Shown here piece after piece: positions 1 to 8,760 of a stretch of 64,000 bases of DNA (positions within the stretch are counted from its first letter, which is position 1; every line of letters starts with the position of its first letter). The position numbers were made by a program, and so were the translations under genes. The notes under the pieces are model-generated. The model worked only from the letters and a program-made list of their open reading frames with translations, did not search any database and was not told the DNA's origin. The stretch is from Insulibacter thermoxylanivorax (GTDB taxonomy: Bacteria; Bacillota; Bacilli; Paenibacillales; DA-C8), in the NCBI RefSeq assembly GCF_015472005.1, contig NZ_BMAQ01000001.1, forward strand, positions 1 to 64,000, read 5' to 3'.

Positions 1-1
1 C

Positions 2-493
2 AAGCGATTAGAGGAAGAGGCGCGCAAGAAGGAAGAGGAAGAACGCAAGCGCAGAGAAGAAGAGGAGCGCAAGCGGTTAGAGGAAGAGGCGCGCAAGAAG
101 GAAGAGGAAGAACGCAAACGCCGTGAGGAAGAGGAACGGCTGCGCCGCGAAGAAGAAGAGCGTAAGCGCAAAGAAGAGGAAGAACGCAAGCGCAGAGAAG
201 AAGAGGAGCGCAAGCGGTTAGAGGAAGAGGCGCGCAAGAAGGAAGAAGAGGAACGTAAACGCCGCGAGGAAGAGGAACGGCTGCGCCGCGAAGAAGAAGA
301 GCGTAAGCGCAAAGAAGAGGAAGAACGCAAGCGCAAAGAAGAGGAAGAGCGCAAGCGGTTAGAGGAAGAGGCGCGCAAGAAGGAAGAAGAGGAACGTAAA
401 CGCCGCGAGGAAGAGGAACGGCTGCGCCGCGAAGAAGAAGAGCGTAAGCGCAAAGAAGAGGAAGAACGCAAACGCAGAGAAGAGGAAGAACGC
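2..493 (+). repeat. 141-bp in-frame tandem repeat (47 codons)
   Basis: The segment beginning aagcggttag recurs at 71, 212 and 353, an exact period of 141 bp (47 codons). A shorter 69-bp partial unit lies at the left edge, starting at 2. Copies differ by a few silent or conservative changes such as cgtaaacgc against cgcaagcgc. The near identity points to recent tandem duplication or gene conversion. Copy number probably varies between strains and is prone to misassembly from short reads. Confidence 0.9.
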
Positions 494-790
494 AAAACCG
501 CAAATGTCATCCAATATCCTAAACAATCCCAAGAACATGAGGTTAGAGGTGGTAATATGCCAATGAATGGTTTCACTTTCAGCTATGTATGCAATTGGTC
601 CGAGGAAATCAATGGAGAAGTTCGCACTTATAAAGCAACTTGCACCCAGCAGGATAATACATTCGAGATCGAGTGGGCATCGGACCAGAATCAGCAAGCG
701 ATCCAGCTGTCCGTGGACGGTTTCCGTCAACTCTCTCATTGGTTCAATGAGATCCTGAAACAAACCGGCATGAAGGACGATCGCGGTTGA
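2..790 (+). CDS. Glu/Lys/Arg repeat protein with small C-terminal domain, 5' partial
   Basis: The reading frame is open from the left edge to a TGA at 788-790, so the N-terminus lies outside the window. About the first 165 visible residues are almost only E, K and R with scattered L and A, built from a 47-residue unit repeated nearly exactly. The alternation of four acidic and three or four basic residues is typical of a long stable single alpha-helix. From about codon 165 (near 494) the composition changes abruptly to a globular C-terminal part of about 98 residues with a FSYVCNWSEE segment, two cysteines and several aromatics. I do not recognise that domain. The stop overlaps the TTG start of the prepilin peptidase, so the two are translationally linked, which hints at a role near a pilus, secretion or competence apparatus. 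Function is unknown. Confidence 0.75.
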   Translation, partial: KRLEEEARKKEEEERKRREEEERKRLEEEARKKEEEERKRREEEERLRREEEERKRKEEEERKRREEEERKRLEEEARKKEEEERKRREEEERLRREEEERKRKEEEERKRKEEEERKRLEEEARKKEEEERKRREEEERLRREEEERKRKEEEERKRREEEERKTANVIQYPKQSQEHEVRGGNMPMNGFTFSYVCNWSEEINGEVRTYKATCTQQDNTFEIEWASDQNQQAIQLSVDGFRQLSHWFNEILKQTGMKDDRG

Positions 791-1551
791 TTCCCGTCAC
801 GATCGGTCTATTCTTCCTCGGTTTGCTGTTCGGCTCATTCTTCAACGTAGTAGGAATCCGTCTGCCGGCAGGGCAATCCGTGGTGAGCCCGCCCTCATCC
901 TGTCCATCCTGCGGCAGACGGCTTTCGGCGAAGGATCTCATCCCTGTGGTCAGCTGGCTGTTCCAGCGGGGGCGCTGCAGAACCTGCGGCGAGCCGATCT
1001 CACCGCTGTATCTGCTCGGAGAACTGGCAACAGGGATCGGATATGCGGCACTGCCCCATCTGATCCAGGACTTGCCGGAATTGCTGTTTGCTTATGTATT
1101 CATCTCGGTGATGATCATCATCACGATCAGCGATCTGAGATACCAGATCATCCCGAATAAGATCATCTATCCGATGATCGTGCTGACGCTGATCTACCGT
1201 ATCTTGTATCATCCTTTGCCGATGTGGGAGTACTTGTCCGGATTTGCCATTGGGGGCGGCATGCTGCTCCTCGTATCCGTGATCGGCCGCTGGATGGGCA
1301 AGCCGAATGCCATGGGCGGCGGAGATGTGAAGTTGATGGCGTGGATCGGGCTGGCCGGGGGATTGCAGATGATCTTGCTCTGCATCTTCTTATCTTCGCT
1401 GATTGGATTCTTGGTTGGCGTTATTTTACTTTGGTCCCGCAAGCTGGCGTCGACCGCGATCCCTTTTGGACCGTTCATCGCGATTGGGGCATGTGTTTCC
1501 TTGATGCTGCATGAGACGATTTTTACTTGGTATCTAGGCCTGTTTATTTAA
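787..1551 (+). CDS. Prepilin peptidase (type IV leader peptidase, A24 family)
   Basis: Membrane aspartic peptidase that cleaves, and in many members N-methylates, type IV pilin-like precursors. The 254-residue protein begins with a hydrophobic segment, then a cytoplasmic domain carrying two CxxC pairs (CPSC near residue 38 and CRTC near 66) that bind zinc in this family. Several membrane segments follow. The catalytic aspartates sit in a SDLRYQIIP motif (about residue 116) and a GGGDVKLM motif (about 180); GxGD is the family hallmark. The start is TTG at 787, overlapping the upstream stop in TTGA, with an AAGGA Shine-Dalgarno at about 771. No pilin or pilus ATPase gene is visible here, so the substrates must lie elsewhere. 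Confidence 0.93.
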   Translation: MIPVTIGLFFLGLLFGSFFNVVGIRLPAGQSVVSPPSSCPSCGRRLSAKDLIPVVSWLFQRGRCRTCGEPISPLYLLGELATGIGYAALPHLIQDLPELLFAYVFISVMIIITISDLRYQIIPNKIIYPMIVLTLIYRILYHPLPMWEYLSGFAIGGGMLLLVSVIGRWMGKPNAMGGGDVKLMAWIGLAGGLQMILLCIFLSSLIGFLVGVILLWSRKLASTAIPFGPFIAIGACVSLMLHETIFTWYLGLFI

Positions 1552-1634
1552 GTTTGGAATTCCTATAAAAATAGGCTGATCATCGCGAAAATCGATATAA
1601 ATCTACAACATTCCCAACATTTTGATAAAACCTA

Positions 1635-1662
1635 TTGAAATTATATCTAAATATATTATAAT
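1635..1662 (+). promoter_or_regulatory. Sigma-A-type promoter upstream of the LuxR-type regulator
   Basis: TTGAAA at 1635-1640 and a perfect TATAAT at 1657-1662 are separated by 16 bp in an AT-rich stretch. This would start transcription near 1670 and give an untranslated leader of about 125 nt before the regulator gene. The rest of the 244-bp gap shows no gene. Confidence 0.6.
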
Positions 1663-1795
1663 TATTGTAGGGAAAAACTGGAATTAAAAACTTGACCAAT
1701 TTATTACAGTCATGGTGTTGTGTTGTCGCTTGTGAGGCCTATCGGTATGAAAGCGCATTCTCGGGAAACAGTTTATCCTATGACATAAGGTAGTG

Positions 1796-2641
1796 ATGGA
1801 CATGTTTAATCGAACGGTTAATGATCGAATGCTGATGGGTAAGTACAGTGTGTCTGACACGGAACTTATTCAACTGCATGAGCGATCAAGCCTGGAAGGG
1901 ATCTCCAAACAGGCGGAAGGCGTGCGGTACCGGCTCCAGGGAGGACTTCTGGATAGTTTCCTGGAGCGGAACAAGAACCTGATCCAATTGATGATCAGGA
2001 AGAAGTCGCTTTACACGAATTCCTTCCATTTCCCTTACCTCATCATGCTGGCGGACCACAACGGCGTGGTTCAGTACATCGACGGGGATGAGGAATCGGT
2101 CAATGAGGCCGACAGCAGATTCAATATCGGCGTTGGCTCATCGATGGGGATCAGCAGTGCCGGTACGAACGCGATCTCGGCTTCGATCTACCTGAAGCGG
2201 CCTACTTGCCTGATGGGAATGCATCATTATCTTAAGATTTTCAGCAGCTGGGTAAGCATCTGTATCCCGATCTATTCTTCCAAGGATGAGCCGTTGACTT
2301 ATCTGATGTTCGCAAGCGGGCATAAGATTCCCTACTTGTTCTTGATTCCTTTCCTTGAGACGCTGGCTTCTTACCTACAGACAGAAGTGCGGAAATATGA
2401 TCTGAAAGAGATCGAGTGGCTGATGGAGGAATCCATCGAACGCAGCTTAGGTCACTACAACCTGAGCAACCGCGAGAAGGAAGTCGCCAAGTACTGGCTC
2501 ATGGATCTCGACTATCGGCAGATCGCGGACATCGTCGGGATCAGCGAGCATACGGTGCGCGTCTATGTCGGGAAGATCAACAGCAAGTTAGGCGTTAAGT
2601 CGAAGGCCTCGTTTATCTTGAAGGTACTTATAGGTATATAA
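1796..2641 (+). CDS. Transcriptional regulator, GAF-like sensor plus LuxR-type HTH
   Basis: About 281 residues. The N-terminal two thirds resemble the ligand-sensing GAF-type domain found in AcoR/NifA-like activators (segments such as LIMLADHNGVVQYIDGD and GSSMGISSAGTNAIS). The C-terminus has a LuxR/GerE helix-turn-helix (LSNREKEVAKYWLMDLDYRQIADIVGISEHTVRVYV, residues about 222-257). There is no AAA+ sigma-54 domain and no receiver domain, so it is probably a one-component regulator binding a small molecule. The start is uncertain: GTG 1793, ATG 1796 and ATG 1802 are all in frame. I chose 1796 because the AAGG at about 1787-1790 lies 5 nt upstream of it. The targets are not evident from its neighbours. 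Confidence 0.85.
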   Translation: MDMFNRTVNDRMLMGKYSVSDTELIQLHERSSLEGISKQAEGVRYRLQGGLLDSFLERNKNLIQLMIRKKSLYTNSFHFPYLIMLADHNGVVQYIDGDEESVNEADSRFNIGVGSSMGISSAGTNAISASIYLKRPTCLMGMHHYLKIFSSWVSICIPIYSSKDEPLTYLMFASGHKIPYLFLIPFLETLASYLQTEVRKYDLKEIEWLMEESIERSLGHYNLSNREKEVAKYWLMDLDYRQIADIVGISEHTVRVYVGKINSKLGVKSKASFILKVLIGI

Positions 2642-2683
2642 ATGACGATACATATGGATTTAAATTCTAACACCCTATTCATT

Positions 2684-2733
2684 AAGCTCTTTTTGCCGAT
2701 GCAGCGAAAGCTGTCGGTGAAAGGAGCTTTTTT
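2684..2733 (+). terminator. Rho-independent terminator
   Basis: AAGCTC with following T residues at 2684 pairs with AAAGGAGCTT near 2720-2730, and a T-run follows. A nested AAAGCT/AGCTTT stem is an alternative fold. It lies 40-90 bp after the regulator stop codon. Confidence 0.6.
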
Positions 2734-2830
2734 GTTGCTGCCGGCTCGGCCCAATTCTGTTACCCGTCCAAAAGTTCACGATGAGAGACGCATATTGTTG
2801 TATCAACGAACTAGATTGGAGGGCTGACGC

Positions 2831-3490
2831 ATGCGTATGATCGCCAGCAAGTGGAAAAAATTCGATGTGCTTAGAAGACATCGCGGTGTGGCCAGACATA
2901 TCCCGTACATGCGGCCTTTCAGCGAATCGGCGTTACGCGAGATGCTGCAACGATTTCGCTTCGTCGTAGCCAAGCCATACGTGGGAACCGGCGGGGGAGG
3001 CGTCATCAAGATCGCTCGAACCGGGGACGGCAGGTACTTGACTCATTATCGATTCCAAGAGATCATGCATCCATCCTGGGGCAGCTTGCTCCGCTATATC
3101 AACCGCATACGACGGAGGCGACAGTATATGATCCAGCAGGGGATTGATCTTGCTACTGTTAATGGACGCCGCGTCGATTATCGGGTGAAGATCGTCAAGC
3201 GGCCCTCGGGCCACTGGCATATCACGGCTTTCGTAGCGCGGCTGGCGCGGCCGGGGTTGTTCGTGACGAATCTTGCCCAAGGCGGAGAGTTGATGTCGGG
3301 GCGCAGGGCGCTGAAGTCAGCCTTCCCCAAGTTAGCGGCGGACAAAAGGCTGACGATGACCGGCGTCGCTCGCACTTGTACGAAACTCCTCGAACAGCGC
3401 TATCCCGGCATCGGACAACTGGGGTATGACTTCGGCATCGACAAACGGGGCACGGTGTGGATCTTGGAAGTGAATACCCGTCCGCATTAA
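2831..3490 (+). CDS. YheC/YheD-family spore-coat-associated ATP-grasp protein
   Basis: 219 residues with an ATP-grasp layout: a glycine-rich loop (VAKPYVGTGGGGVIKI, near 38-53), a basic segment with a VDYRVKIVKRPSGHWHI strand, and a terminal metal/ATP-binding motif WILEVNTRPH at the very C-terminus. Proteins of the Bacillus YheC/YheD group are associated with the endospore coat. The enzyme reaction is unknown for the family. It is shorter than full-length YheC/D because only the ATP-grasp part is present, and it ends immediately after the NTRPH motif. ATG 2831 follows GGAGGG (2818-2823) by 7 nt. It supports a spore-forming host. Confidence 0.85.
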   Translation: MRMIASKWKKFDVLRRHRGVARHIPYMRPFSESALREMLQRFRFVVAKPYVGTGGGGVIKIARTGDGRYLTHYRFQEIMHPSWGSLLRYINRIRRRRQYMIQQGIDLATVNGRRVDYRVKIVKRPSGHWHITAFVARLARPGLFVTNLAQGGELMSGRRALKSAFPKLAADKRLTMTGVARTCTKLLEQRYPGIGQLGYDFGIDKRGTVWILEVNTRPH

Positions 3491-3644
3491 GGTAAAGTGA
3501 CAGGCAGAAGGTATGGACGATGAAATTCTCCCCGCCAGCGCAACTATATGACCAATAATGAAGTAACATTATGTAGATATGATGTAACCATGCGATGAAA
3601 GAACCTTGCAGATCTGGACAAATAGCAAGATGGAGGTCATATGG

Positions 3645-5165
3645 ATGCGCCGATGGAGTAGATTCTGGGCGATGATCGCGCTGTGTGCGATCCTGCTGCA
3701 GCTTCCCCTGTCGATCCAAGCTGCAGAGCAAATGAGAGCCTCTGGATTCCCCGATTTATCTCCTAAACATTGGGCCTATGAGACGATCACTTGGGCTGCG
3801 GGACGCGGGATCCTCAGCGGTCTGCCGAATGGACACGCTGCCCCGGACCGCTTAGTGACGCAAGCGGAGCTCACCGCGATGCTCATACGGGCCTTCATAC
3901 CGGGTACCGACTATGACAAGGAGTACAAGAGGCTGCGAGTACCTGCCGGGTCCGCATGGGATCAACGGGATTATCTGTTTGCTGAGAAGATGAATTGGGC
4001 AGTGAAGGCAGACCGCCGCACACAGACGGTGAATCGCGGCGAGGCTGCGGAACTCCTCGTCAGCGTGATGGGGCTGAATTGTACGAAGCATGGAGCGATC
4101 CAATACCTGTTAGATGAAGGGCTGGCCCGCGGCAAGACATCGGCGTCTCTTGCAGGGTTTCGAGCCGGCGATCCGCTCAGCCGTGCCGAAGCGGTGACCT
4201 TCATCTATCGACTCGTTCAGGCGGGCGTCGAGGCGGCACCGCGTCCATTGACGGCTTCTGCTGCGTGTACCATCAGCAGTCAGGAGTTAAAGGATATCGC
4301 CGTGAGCGGGGTCATGATGCATGATTCAGAACAAACGGTGCTTGATCGGCTTGGCCAACCTAATCTGAAAGTGATCAGCCAATACGGCTTTGAATGGTAT
4401 ATATACAACGATGACTATGAGCATTACGTGCAAGTCGGCATACAAAGCGGCAAAGTGGTAGGTCTCTTGACAAACGCACGGAATTGGCAAACACCGCAGG
4501 GCATCGGTCCTGATTCAACCTATCAGGATGTCGTAAAGGCGTACGGGGAGCCGCTGGAGTACATCCTGAAGGGCAATACGCGGTATATGCAGGCGGCGGA
4601 TCATGATGAACAGTCAGTCTATCAGCAGAAGGACTACTATCTTACTTTTTATTATGATAAGCATGAAGATCATCGGATCCTGGCAGTTCAGCTCATCGAT
4701 CGACGTGTTGAAGAGCAGCTGAGGGGATTCTATGGTCAAGCCAGCGATGAGTTAACCAAGAGTTTCGAACGGCAGGTCTTCGAGCTGGCCAATGTCAGCA
4801 GGGTGATGCATGGTCTTGAACCTTTCACTTGGGATGACAGGGCTGCGTCTGCCGCTCGCAAGCACAGCAAGAACATGGCTGTGCAAGCCTTTTTCAGTCA
4901 TACGGATTTAGCGGGACGATCCCCTTTTGACCGTATGAAGAGTGAAGGAATCCTCTACAGTACGGCTGCAGAGAATATCGCCTACGGGCAGCGGGATGCT
5001 CTGGAGGTTCATGCCGGCTGGATGAATTCGAAGAGCGGTCATCGGGAGAGCCTGCTCGGTTCCTATGAGAGACTTGGAGTTGGTGTCTATCTAGCCAGCG
5101 ACGGCACACCATACTACACACAGAACTTCTATACACCGCGTACGGTACTTGGCCTTAACCGATAG
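3645..5165 (+). CDS. S-layer-homology and CAP-domain surface protein
   Basis: 506 residues from ATG 3645. That start is chosen because GGAGG (3632-3636) sits 8 nt upstream and it yields a clean signal peptide (MRRWSRFWAMIALCAILL, cleavage near AA-EQ). Three SLH-like modules follow, the first being FPDLSPKHWAYETITWAAGRGIL. SLH modules anchor proteins to pyruvylated secondary wall polymers. A middle region resembles the CAP-associated N-terminal domain. The C-terminal CAP/SCP domain (about residues 385-500) has the conserved FSHTD, AENIA and SGHRESLL residues of a CAP cavity, with two His and a Glu. CAP proteins in spore formers include YkwD/SafA-type proteins. The exact role is unknown; it probably sits on the cell wall. 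A terminator follows at once. Confidence 0.9.
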   Translation: MRRWSRFWAMIALCAILLQLPLSIQAAEQMRASGFPDLSPKHWAYETITWAAGRGILSGLPNGHAAPDRLVTQAELTAMLIRAFIPGTDYDKEYKRLRVPAGSAWDQRDYLFAEKMNWAVKADRRTQTVNRGEAAELLVSVMGLNCTKHGAIQYLLDEGLARGKTSASLAGFRAGDPLSRAEAVTFIYRLVQAGVEAAPRPLTASAACTISSQELKDIAVSGVMMHDSEQTVLDRLGQPNLKVISQYGFEWYIYNDDYEHYVQVGIQSGKVVGLLTNARNWQTPQGIGPDSTYQDVVKAYGEPLEYILKGNTRYMQAADHDEQSVYQQKDYYLTFYYDKHEDHRILAVQLIDRRVEEQLRGFYGQASDELTKSFERQVFELANVSRVMHGLEPFTWDDRAASAARKHSKNMAVQAFFSHTDLAGRSPFDRMKSEGILYSTAAENIAYGQRDALEVHAGWMNSKSGHRESLLGSYERLGVGVYLASDGTPYYTQNFYTPRTVLGLNR

Positions 5166-5177
5166 AAATGGATCGAG

Positions 5178-5209
5178 TCAGACATCGCACCAGGATGTCT
5201 GATTTTTTT
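5178..5209 (+). terminator. Rho-independent terminator
   Basis: TCAGACATC (5178-5186) pairs perfectly with GATGTCTGA (5194-5202), followed by a run of seven T. It starts 13 bp after the SLH-CAP stop codon. Confidence 0.88.
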
Positions 5210-5245
5210 ATTTGTATAATTTCATCGCTACAACTCTTTTTGTCC

Positions 5246-5289
5246 GGGTCTAGAATGGTTCGGCAAGGCAATAATGTTTCACTAGACCC
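5246..5289. other. Inverted repeat in the leader region of the CDF transporter
   Basis: GGGTCTAG (5246-5253) and CTAGACCC (5282-5289) are perfectly complementary arms around a 28-nt loop, about 55 nt before the CDF start codon. It could be an RNA leader structure or an operator. I could not match it to a known riboswitch class such as yybP-ykoY. Confidence 0.4.
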
Positions 5290-5341
5290 ACTTGATTTTT
5301 CCAGTGTATGATGGAAGGCGTATAAAGGAGGTCATGCACGA

Positions 5342-6214
5342 GTGGAGACCCAAGAACGAAGCAGAGTTGGTGAACGTGCGGTCTGGCTGAGCATATCAGC
5401 CTATATTCTAATGGCGGCGGTGAAGATCGCCATCGCTTATGTCTATCATTCCAATGCCCTTCTTGCCGATGGATTTAACAATTCCACGGATGTGCTCGCC
5501 TCTGCCGCGATCCTCATCGGACTGCGCATCGCTCGCAAGCCGCCGGATGAAGATCACAGGTACGGGCATTCCCGCGCAGAGACCGTGGCTTCGTTGGTAG
5601 CTTCTTTTATCATTGCCCTGGTGGGCTTGCAGGTCATCATCAGCACGATCGGTGAGATCGCCGATCACCGCTCGATTGAAGTGCCGGATATGGTAACGGC
5701 TTGGACGGCGCTGGGTTGCGGCATCTTAATCTATGTGGTTTATCTATATAATCTGCGGATAGCGAAGCGAACGAACAGCCTGGCGGTGCGGGCAGCTGCA
5801 ATGGACAACCGGTCCGATGCCTGGGTGAGCTTCGGCGCCTTCATCGGCATCTCCGGATCGCAGTTCGGCCTGCCTTGGCTCGATCCCTTCACGGCATTGA
5901 TCGTCGGCCTGCTCATCTGCAAGACCGCTTGGGAGATCTTTCGCGACAGTTCCCACGATTTGACCGACGGTTTCGACGAGCAGCTGCTGGAGCGATACCG
6001 GGAGACGATCAGAAGCACGCCGGGGGTTCGTTCGATTAAGAATGTCCGGGCGCGGATGTACGGGAACCAGATCTTCGTCGACGCGACGATCTATCTGGCG
6101 GATGAGGACATGAATGTTAGGGAGAGCCATCTCATCACGGAGGAGATCGAGATGCGCATGAATCAAGAACACGGCGTCGCCGAGACCCATATTCATATCG
6201 AACCTCGCAGCTGA
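5342..6214 (+). CDS. Cation diffusion facilitator family metal exporter
   Basis: 290-residue membrane antiporter of the CDF family, which expels divalent metals in exchange for protons. The start GTG 5342 is supported by AAGGAGGT (5325-5332) 9 nt upstream. Transmembrane segments cover about residues 15-200, followed by a cytoplasmic ferredoxin-like domain ending VAETHIHIEP. The metal-site residues in TM2 (DGFNNSTD) and TM5 (DNRSD, Asp-x-x-x-Asp in place of the His-x-x-x-Asp of zinc transporters) resemble the manganese-type members such as Bacillus MneP/MneS, so Mn(II) or Fe(II) export is more likely than zinc. This specificity call is an inference from motif type. Confidence 0.9.
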   Translation: METQERSRVGERAVWLSISAYILMAAVKIAIAYVYHSNALLADGFNNSTDVLASAAILIGLRIARKPPDEDHRYGHSRAETVASLVASFIIALVGLQVIISTIGEIADHRSIEVPDMVTAWTALGCGILIYVVYLYNLRIAKRTNSLAVRAAAMDNRSDAWVSFGAFIGISGSQFGLPWLDPFTALIVGLLICKTAWEIFRDSSHDLTDGFDEQLLERYRETIRSTPGVRSIKNVRARMYGNQIFVDATIYLADEDMNVRESHLITEEIEMRMNQEHGVAETHIHIEPRS

Positions 6215-6292
6215 GAGAAATGCCGGGCATCTGCTGAACGATGACATTCTGACCTCTTGAATTTATAATGTGGAGAGGGAGGTTAGAATGCG

Positions 6293-7453
6293 ATGAATTT
6301 CATGGAGTTGGATTCGCCGGAGGAACGGCTGCAATTGATGCGGGAGCTGGCTTCTAAGTTTAGGGAGCAAGCGGAGCGCTATGATCGGGAAGGTTCCTTC
6401 GTTCATGAACATATAGAGGATCTGCGCCGTACGGGGTATACGGCGTTGACGGTTCCCCGCGCCTATGGGGGCAAGGAGATCAGTCTGTACGAGATGGTTC
6501 GCCTGCAGGAGATCCTGGCAACGGGGGATGGTTCCACAGCCCTGGCCATCGGCTGGCATGTGGGGATCATGAAGAATCTCGCTGAGAAGAACAGCTGGGA
6601 CGAGAAGATCTTTCGCATGTTGTGTGAAGACGTGATGAAGGGTGCGCTGATCAACAGTGCGGCCACCGAACCGGCAACGGGGAGCCCGACTAGGGGCGGC
6701 AGCTTCCAGACGAAGGCCGTTCGCGATACTGACGGCAGCTGGGTGCTGAGCGGTCGCAAGACCTTCACGACGATGGCGCCGGTGCTGGATTATTTCCTCG
6801 TGAATCTGACTGTGGAATCGACGGATCGGGCAGCCAGCGTCCTGGTGCCGAGGTCGGCTGCCGGCCTCAGGATCGAAGAAACCTGGGACAGCGCGGCGAT
6901 GCGCGGGACGGGCAGCCATGACCTGGTCCTGGAAGAGGTGCGTGTACCGGAAGATCATCTCGTGGAATGGCTGGAACGGGGCAGCCGGCAAGCGGCGGGA
7001 TGGCTGCTGCATATCCCCGCTTGTTATCTGGGCATCGCGCAGGCGGCGCAGAGCTACGCTGTCCAGTTCGCGCGGTCATACGCGCCGAACAGCCTGCGCG
7101 GCCCGATCATCGAGCTGCCGAATGTGCAGACGAAGATCGGCGAGATGGAGCTGGAGCTGATGCGCAGCCGGGAGTTCCTGTATGCGGTCGCCCGCCGCTG
7201 GGATGAAGCCGATGAAGCAGCGCGCAAGGCGATGAAGCCGGAACTCAGCGCGGTGAAGATGGCAGTCACCAATGCCGCCATCGTCGTCGTCGACCTGGCG
7301 ATGCGCGTCGTCGGCGCGCACAGCTTGGCGCTGAGCAATCCGCTGCAGCGCTATTACCGGGATGTACGCGCAGGGCTGCATAATCCGCCGATGGATGATA
7401 TGACGGTGCAGCTGCTCGCTCAGACGGCGATTCAGCGGGAAGGAACAGCATAA
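6293..7453 (+). CDS. Acyl-CoA dehydrogenase family flavoprotein
   Basis: 386 residues with the three-domain acyl-CoA dehydrogenase fold: an alpha domain (about 1-125), a beta domain around 130-235 with TEPATGSPTRGG and an AMRGTGSHDLVLEEVRVP segment typical of FAD contact, and an all-alpha C-terminal domain with AMRVVGAHSLALSNPLQRYYRDVRAG. Members oxidise acyl thioesters or related substrates with FAD. It stands alone here, away from the fad block at 50-59 kb, so its substrate is unclear. Some relatives act on sulfonates or other non-CoA substrates. GGAGG at about 6279 supports ATG 6293; an ATG 5 bp upstream hits a stop after two codons. Confidence 0.85.
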   Translation: MNFMELDSPEERLQLMRELASKFREQAERYDREGSFVHEHIEDLRRTGYTALTVPRAYGGKEISLYEMVRLQEILATGDGSTALAIGWHVGIMKNLAEKNSWDEKIFRMLCEDVMKGALINSAATEPATGSPTRGGSFQTKAVRDTDGSWVLSGRKTFTTMAPVLDYFLVNLTVESTDRAASVLVPRSAAGLRIEETWDSAAMRGTGSHDLVLEEVRVPEDHLVEWLERGSRQAAGWLLHIPACYLGIAQAAQSYAVQFARSYAPNSLRGPIIELPNVQTKIGEMELELMRSREFLYAVARRWDEADEAARKAMKPELSAVKMAVTNAAIVVVDLAMRVVGAHSLALSNPLQRYYRDVRAGLHNPPMDDMTVQLLAQTAIQREGTA

Positions 7454-7477
7454 ACACGAGCACAAGAAACGACCAAA

Positions 7478-7519
7478 AGGCCATCTCCTAAGAAATGCGA
7501 ATCTCAGGAGATGGCCTTA
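7478..7519. terminator. Bidirectional terminator between convergent genes
   Basis: AAGGCCATCTCCT (7478-7490) pairs perfectly with AGGAGATGGCCTT (7507-7519). It lies between the stops of the acyl-CoA dehydrogenase gene (plus) and the aldo/keto reductase gene (minus). The T-tracts are short on both sides. Confidence 0.7.
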
Positions 7520-7533
7520 GTTCATGGTTCACA

Positions 7534-8514
7534 TCAGAAGTATCTGCGCGGCGTATAGTCCGTCACCTTCGCCAGGATCCCTTCGATGGCTTCGAGGAGA
7601 TCAGGGGTTAAGGTGATCTCCACTGCCTTGACATTCTCGCGGATCTGTTCCGGCTTGGTCGCGCCGATGATCGCTGAGCTGACACCCGGATGGCGAAGCA
7701 CCCAGGCGAGGGCGAGCTGGGACAGCTTCATTCCGGCTTCCTGGGCAAGCTTCTCGAGCTCACTTACGGCTTCGAGCACCGAGCGCTGCATATAGCGCTT
7801 GATCCCCTTGCTGCCCGTCTCGCTTGCGGCACGGCTGTCCGCCGGAATGTCGCGGCCGAGCTTGTATTTGCCCGTGAGCACGCCTTGCGCCAGCGGCGAG
7901 AAGACGACTTGTCCGATGCCGCGTGCTTCACACATCGGCAGGATCTCGTTCTCGATATATCGTTCGAACATGTTATAGATCGGCTGGTTCACAACGATTG
8001 GACGCAGATTGCGTTTATCGGCGATATGTACAGCATCGACGATCTGTGCCGCCGTCCATTCGCTTGTGCCGGCATAGAGGACCTTCCCCTGTGCGACCAA
8101 ATCATCCAAAGCGCGGAGCGTCTCTTCCAGTGACGTCTCATCATCATAGCGATGGCAGAAATAAATATCCAGATAATCCGTACCGAGGCGTTTGAGACTG
8201 GCTTCGCACTGCTCGATGATATGCTTGCGCGATAGCCCGCGGTCGTTGGGGCCGTCACCCATTGGAAAATACACCTTCGAAGCTAATACATAGCTGGAAC
8301 GGGGATAGGGTTTTAGAGCCTGCCCCATGGCGATCTCACCTTCACCGCGGTTATAGACATTCGCCGTATCGAAGAAATTGATGCCGCACTCGAAGGCGGT
8401 TCGCACACAGGCGTCCGCTGCCTCCTTCTCGATCGCTGTGCCATATGTCAGCCAGCTGCCGAGGGAGATCTCACTGACCTTCAGACCGCTGTTTCCTACT
8501 CTCCTATATTTCAC
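7534..8514 (-). CDS. Aldo/keto reductase
   Basis: 326-residue NADPH-dependent TIM-barrel oxidoreductase of the type related to potassium-channel beta subunits and YvgN/Tas proteins. The family tetrad is visible: Asp in FDTANVYNRGEGE, Lys in SYVLASKVYFP, and His in YLDIYFCHRYDDET. The C-terminus has the cofactor motif SAIIGATKPEQIRENVKA. The start is GTG at 8514, preceded by AGGGTGAG. The frame is open further upstream, but the -10 box at 8546-8551 would place the transcript start near 8539, which excludes the longer forms and leaves the ATG at 8532 without a ribosome binding site. Physiological substrate unknown. Confidence 0.92.
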   Translation of the reverse strand: MKYRRVGNSGLKVSEISLGSWLTYGTAIEKEAADACVRTAFECGINFFDTANVYNRGEGEIAMGQALKPYPRSSYVLASKVYFPMGDGPNDRGLSRKHIIEQCEASLKRLGTDYLDIYFCHRYDDETSLEETLRALDDLVAQGKVLYAGTSEWTAAQIVDAVHIADKRNLRPIVVNQPIYNMFERYIENEILPMCEARGIGQVVFSPLAQGVLTGKYKLGRDIPADSRAASETGSKGIKRYMQRSVLEAVSELEKLAQEAGMKLSQLALAWVLRHPGVSSAIIGATKPEQIRENVKAVEITLTPDLLEAIEGILAKVTDYTPRRYF

Positions 8515-8545
8515 TCGTCTCACCCTTTCCATTCTTTTAATCAAT

Positions 8546-8551
8546 ATTATA
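8546..8551 (-). promoter_or_regulatory. Extended -10 promoter of the aldo/keto reductase gene
   Basis: On the minus strand this reads TGGTATAAT, a perfect -10 with the extended TGN element. A weak -35 (CTGTCC, 3 of 6) lies 17 bp upstream. It is about 30 bp before the GTG start. Confidence 0.6.
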
Positions 8552-8760
8552 CCATGCACTGCTGGGATGGACAGGGTGAGATGCAGAATCGGGATGCAGA
8601 ATCTCCTTGACATATTGATAAAGTTATGCCATATGCATTATTAAGAGGATATTTTCTTTATTAACGATGGATTAAGTTTAGATGGACCAAGCGATCTGGC
8701 AATCTGATGCAGAACCGGAAGAAGATGAAGGCATCGAATAATGTTTGGGAGGTTAGATCC

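Noticed and set aside
5210-5341. yybP-ykoY manganese riboswitch before the CDF exporter
   Set aside because: I could not find its conserved internal loops; only a simple inverted repeat is present.
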